NCBI GenBank assembly: GCA_944387905.1
Contig: CALXGU010000053.1
Location: 1 to 9,209, forward strand
Length of the DNA stretch: 9,209 nt
Direction: 5' to 3'
Source: an uncultured Clostridia bacterium
GTDB taxonomy: Bacteria; Bacillota; Clostridia; Oscillospirales; QAKW01
Shown: in pieces, positions 7,452 to 9,209 of the stretch
Layout of the letters: each line of letters begins with the position of its first letter
Numbering within the stretch: the stretch's first letter is position 1
Notes under the pieces: generated by a model
Database searches by the model: none
What the model was told of the DNA's origin: nothing
What the model saw: the letters and a program-made list of their open reading frames with translations, nothing else
Translations under genes and position numbers: made by a program

Positions 7452-8153
7452 TTATTTTACAGCCCGTATCATAGGCGTATGATCGTCATGTTCAAGAAAA
7501 CCTATAAGTTCTGTTCTTGAAAATCCGGCTTCTTTTATAGCCTGCATTTCATGTTCTAATGTTAGAGGAGTATCAAAATGTACAAAAGTGTCATTATCAA
7601 TGCCATCGCGGTCTCTGCGCCGCCTGCACTCTGCAAAGGCCAGATCCTCTATCTCTTGAGACAGTGCGATATAGTCACATTCAAGATAGATGCCTGCGGG
7701 CTTTAAGCTTTTGAATATTTTTTTGAAAAGCGATACCTTTTTGCAATATTCATAATGATGCAAGGTTTCAAAAGATATCACTGCGTCAAACCTGCATTCT
7801 CCGAAATCATAACTGAAATAATCATCGCAGATAAGAGTCGGATTTTTGTCGCCGTGCTTGCTGTGAAGCTTGTCCAGCATCAGTTTGGAGATATCAATAC
7901 CGATAACCTCAACATTTTTAAATCTCGAAAAAATACAGTCCAGTTCCAAACCGGTTCCGCAGCCTATATCAAGAATGCTTTCAATATTATCCGGCAGCAG
8001 CTGAGCCATCCATTTATAGTGCTCTGCCCATTGGGACATATGTGATTCATAATCATCTATACGTCTGTCAAAAAAACCGCCCATTGTTTCCAGCGGTTCA
8101 TTACGCGTATCATCCAACCATTGCTTTAGCTTTAAATATGCGTCTTTTTTCAT
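7452..8153 (-). CDS. Class I SAM-dependent methyltransferase, substrate unknown
   Basis: Predicted 233 aa, the usual size for a stand-alone Rossmann-fold methyltransferase. Motif I is LDIGCGTG (61-68). The acidic residue that binds the ribose of SAM is in VIGIDIS (83-89), motif II is DAVISFETLHH (123-133), and a KPAGIYLECD strand (151-160) follows. These are shared by the Methyltransf_25/UbiE-like group and do not tell the substrate. The N-terminal 50 residues are helical and Trp/Tyr-rich and probably form a substrate cap. RRRRDRDG near 176 is an unusually basic patch. The start has GGGAG 7 bases upstream. It has a strong promoter and is followed by the formyltransferase gene, so the two enzymes may modify the same small molecule or sugar. 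Its divergent partner is the collagen-like gene. Confidence 0.9.
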   Translation of the reverse strand: MKKDAYLKLKQWLDDTRNEPLETMGGFFDRRIDDYESHMSQWAEHYKWMAQLLPDNIESILDIGCGTGLELDCIFSRFKNVEVIGIDISKLMLDKLHSKHGDKNPTLICDDYFSYDFGECRFDAVISFETLHHYEYCKKVSLFKKIFKSLKPAGIYLECDYIALSQEIEDLAFAECRRRRDRDGIDNDTFVHFDTPLTLEHEMQAIKEAGFSRTELIGFLEHDDHTPMIRAVK

Positions 8154-8191
8154 TTTTTCTCTCCCGGTTTATTGGAAAACAGTATATAGTT

Positions 8192-8220
8192 ATTATAACT
8201 GAAATGATTTTTGTTTTCAA
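8192..8220 (-). promoter_or_regulatory. Strong sigma-A promoter for the methyltransferase-formyltransferase genes
   Basis: On the minus strand, TTGAAA (8220..8215), a 17-base spacer and TATAAT (8197..8192). Predicted start is near 8185, giving a leader of about 31 bases. The match is nearly consensus, which suggests expression in growing cells. Confidence 0.75.
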
Positions 8221-8266
8221 CTTTGAACCACTATATTCGATTTTTATTTATTATTATAGGATAAAC

Positions 8267-8294
8267 ACCATTTTTATTAAAACGGCATAGTGTA
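8267..8294 (+). promoter_or_regulatory. Sigma-K-like sporulation promoter for the collagen-like gene
   Basis: ACC (8267-8269), a 16-base spacer and CATAGTGTA (8286-8294). The last element fits CATANNNTA, the -10 pattern known for the mother-cell sigma factor SigK, whose -35 is a short AC/ACC. The position is right: about 20 bases before the ribosome site. No good sigma-A promoter was seen in the same place. Confidence 0.6.
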
Positions 8295-8314
8295 ATATAT
8301 AGAATAATAAATCA

Positions 8315-8319
8315 CGGAG
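8315..8319 (+). promoter_or_regulatory. Ribosome binding site of the collagen-like gene
   Basis: CGGAG, 9 bases before the ATG at 8329. The in-frame TTG at 8320 directly abuts this site and is too close to be the start. Confidence 0.65.
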
Positions 8320-8328
8320 TTGATATAT

Positions 8329-9000
8329 ATGAAAAGGCTGAAGTCATTATTTGATCAGTCCAAACCGGGGAAAATGCACTGCTGCAGGCATGAGGAATTC
8401 TGCTGTAATTTTTGTTGTGCCCAGGGCGAGCAGGGACCTCAGGGGCCTCAGGGTGAGCAGGGGCCTCAGGGCGAGCAGGGACCGCAGGGTGAGCAGGGGC
8501 CTCAGGGCGAGCAGGGGCCTCAGGGCGAACAGGGACCTCAGGGTGAGCAGGGGCCTCAGGGTGAACAGGGACCTCAGGGTGAGCCGGGCACCAATATTTT
8601 CGCGTCTTTTGTTACATTTGAAGTAAGATTTGTAGATGGTCAGTTTATTCCGATGGGAACCGGTACAGAAGATACAACCGGTAATATAGAGCTTATAAAT
8701 AATACACAAATATCTTTAAGCCCGGGTTATTACTTTATTTCATACAGTGTTTCAACTATACTGGACAATGCCGGATATATGCAGGTAACTCCATACTATA
8801 ACGGAACACCTCATCTGGAATATGGGATATATTTTAAAACTAATACAGAATCCTCAAGCGCATACGGCTCAAGTTCGATCATTATCTATGTACCAGCCCA
8901 GACAAATTTTACATTGACATACAACAGTAATGTAACTGATAGGTCAGGAGCAGCAACTATTGCTGTATTGAAACTCAATAGACAAGATCAGCAATTATAA
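8329..9000 (+). CDS. Collagen-like protein with Cys-rich head and BclA-like C-terminal domain
   Basis: Predicted 223 aa, in three parts. Residues 1-32 are a basic and Cys-rich head, with six Cys at 18, 19, 25, 26, 29 and 30 in three CC pairs. Residues 33-86 are 18 uninterrupted Gly-X-Y triplets, almost all GEQ alternating with GPQ and ending in GEP, which predict a collagen triple helix. Residues about 90-223 form a beta-rich globular domain resembling the C1q/TNF-like trimerisation domain of BclA-type spore proteins: SPGYYFISYSVS, then NGTPH, and a final AATIAVLKLNR strand. There is no signal peptide and no Bacillus exosporium leader motif. With the sigma-K-like promoter, the best reading is a filament or coat protein of the spore surface, made in the mother cell and cross-linked through its cysteines. 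Phage tail-fibre collagen is an alternative, but no phage genes are near. The triplets contain no Thr or Ser, so O-glycosylation of the collagen part is unlikely. Confidence 0.85.
   Translation: MKRLKSLFDQSKPGKMHCCRHEEFCCNFCCAQGEQGPQGPQGEQGPQGEQGPQGEQGPQGEQGPQGEQGPQGEQGPQGEQGPQGEPGTNIFASFVTFEVRFVDGQFIPMGTGTEDTTGNIELINNTQISLSPGYYFISYSVSTILDNAGYMQVTPYYNGTPHLEYGIYFKTNTESSSAYGSSSIIIYVPAQTNFTLTYNSNVTDRSGAATIAVLKLNRQDQQL
8425..8586 (+). repeat. 18-bp tandem repeat coding for the collagen triplets
   Basis: About nine copies of an 18-base unit of the form GGN-CCN-CAG-GGN-GAR-CAG, in frame, 162 bases in all. One GPQ is doubled near the start and the last triplet is GEP. Copies differ mainly at third positions (GGA/GGG/GGC/GGT, CCT/CCG, GAG/GAA). 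The array is a likely site of copy-number variation. Confidence 0.95.
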
Positions 9001-9209
9001 ATAATGCAAAAATCGATATTTGTGTGATTAAAAGAATAAAACAATAGACCAATAAAAAAATCACAGCAACAGACTATAAAAGTTTGTTGCTGTGAATTTA
9101 TATTGTTTAGTGTTATATCGGCTGTCTTACAAAATACAGATATCAGTTTTGATCTGCAATGCAAAAAATAAAGATCAATGCCAATATAAATGCTTGTCTT
9201 TATAGATAA
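9001..9209. other. Non-coding right end
   Basis: AT-rich sequence holding the hairpin at 9054-9098 and a second, imperfect inverted repeat at about 9168-9203 (ATAAAGA against TCTTTAT, with two bulges before further CAA/TTG and GC pairing). No gene with a ribosome site was found on either strand. Confidence 0.5.
9054..9098. terminator. Hairpin terminator, bidirectional but better on the minus strand
   Basis: TCACAGCAACA (9061-9071) pairs perfectly with TGTTGCTGTGA (9085-9095). The stem extends inward through a G-T pair and two more pairs to 14 bp with a 7-base loop. For the collagen-like gene the trailing sequence is only AATTTATATT. On the minus strand seven T follow (9060..9054), a classic terminator, so it may also end a gene entering from the right. 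Confidence 0.8.

Noticed and set aside
8351..8626. Second plus-strand frame through the repeats, Arg-rich
   Set aside because: Frame-shifted reading of the same array; the Gly-X-Y frame has the ribosome site and a recognisable C-terminal domain.
8347..8709. Open frame on the minus strand opposite the collagen repeats, giving a Leu/Arg-rich protein
   Set aside because: Its repeats are the antisense of the 18-base collagen array; stop codons are missing only because of repeat composition, and there is no ribosome site.
8154..9000. Idea that the methyltransferase and formyltransferase modify sugars on the collagen-like protein, as in anthrose-type BclA glycans
   Set aside because: The collagen triplets have no Thr or Ser to carry sugars, the two transcription units have different promoter classes, and no glycosyltransferase is in view.
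8329..9000. Collagen-like gene as a phage tail-fibre remnant
   Set aside because: No phage structural, integrase or lysis gene is near, and it has its own sporulation-type promoter.
8994..9209. Minus-strand frame open from the right edge back to about 8994
   Set aside because: It runs straight through the terminator hairpin, is rich in Cys/Phe/Asn as expected of AT-rich noise, and has no recognisable motif.

Overview
The window looks like a chromosomal segment of a low-to-moderate GC, Gram-positive spore-forming bacterium of the class Clostridia, plausibly a gut Oscillospiraceae/Ruminococcus-like organism. The evidence is GGAGG-type ribosome binding sites, sigma-A promoters with consensus-like hexamers 17 bases apart, a sortase-type surface protein with a His/Cys-rich module that I recall from gut Clostridia, and a collagen-like gene behind a sporulation-type promoter. 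The taxon is inferred from style, not from a marker gene. No rRNA, tRNA, CRISPR array, insertion sequence or phage gene is visible.

Layout, left to right. (1) 1-318, minus: start of a gene for an unrecognised membrane protein, cut by the window edge, with a strong sigma-A-like promoter. (2) 463-4369, minus: a two-gene unit with a large cytoplasmic glycoside-hydrolase-like protein of 1076 aa followed one base later by trmO (tRNA m6t6A methyltransferase), ending in a terminator that overlaps the trmO stop codon. (3) 4516-6438, minus: a secreted beta-helix surface protein with a C-terminal wall-sorting signal, its own promoter and a good terminator. (4) 6578-8153, minus: a class I SAM methyltransferase and then a formyltransferase-fold enzyme, probably one transcript from a strong sigma-A promoter. 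(5) 8329-9000, plus: a divergent collagen-like protein with a Cys-rich head, 18 Gly-X-Y triplets and a BclA-like C-terminal domain. Its promoter matches the sigma-K pattern closely, and a long hairpin follows it. (6) 9001-9209: non-coding as far as can be seen.

The genes do not form one obvious pathway. The most coherent themes are the cell or spore surface (collagen-like protein, wall-anchored beta-helix protein) and small-molecule or glycan tailoring (formyltransferase plus methyltransferase, and a possible glycosidase). The two most worthwhile leads are the giant glycosidase-like protein, which I cannot place in a named family, and the collagen-like protein with its sporulation-type promoter.
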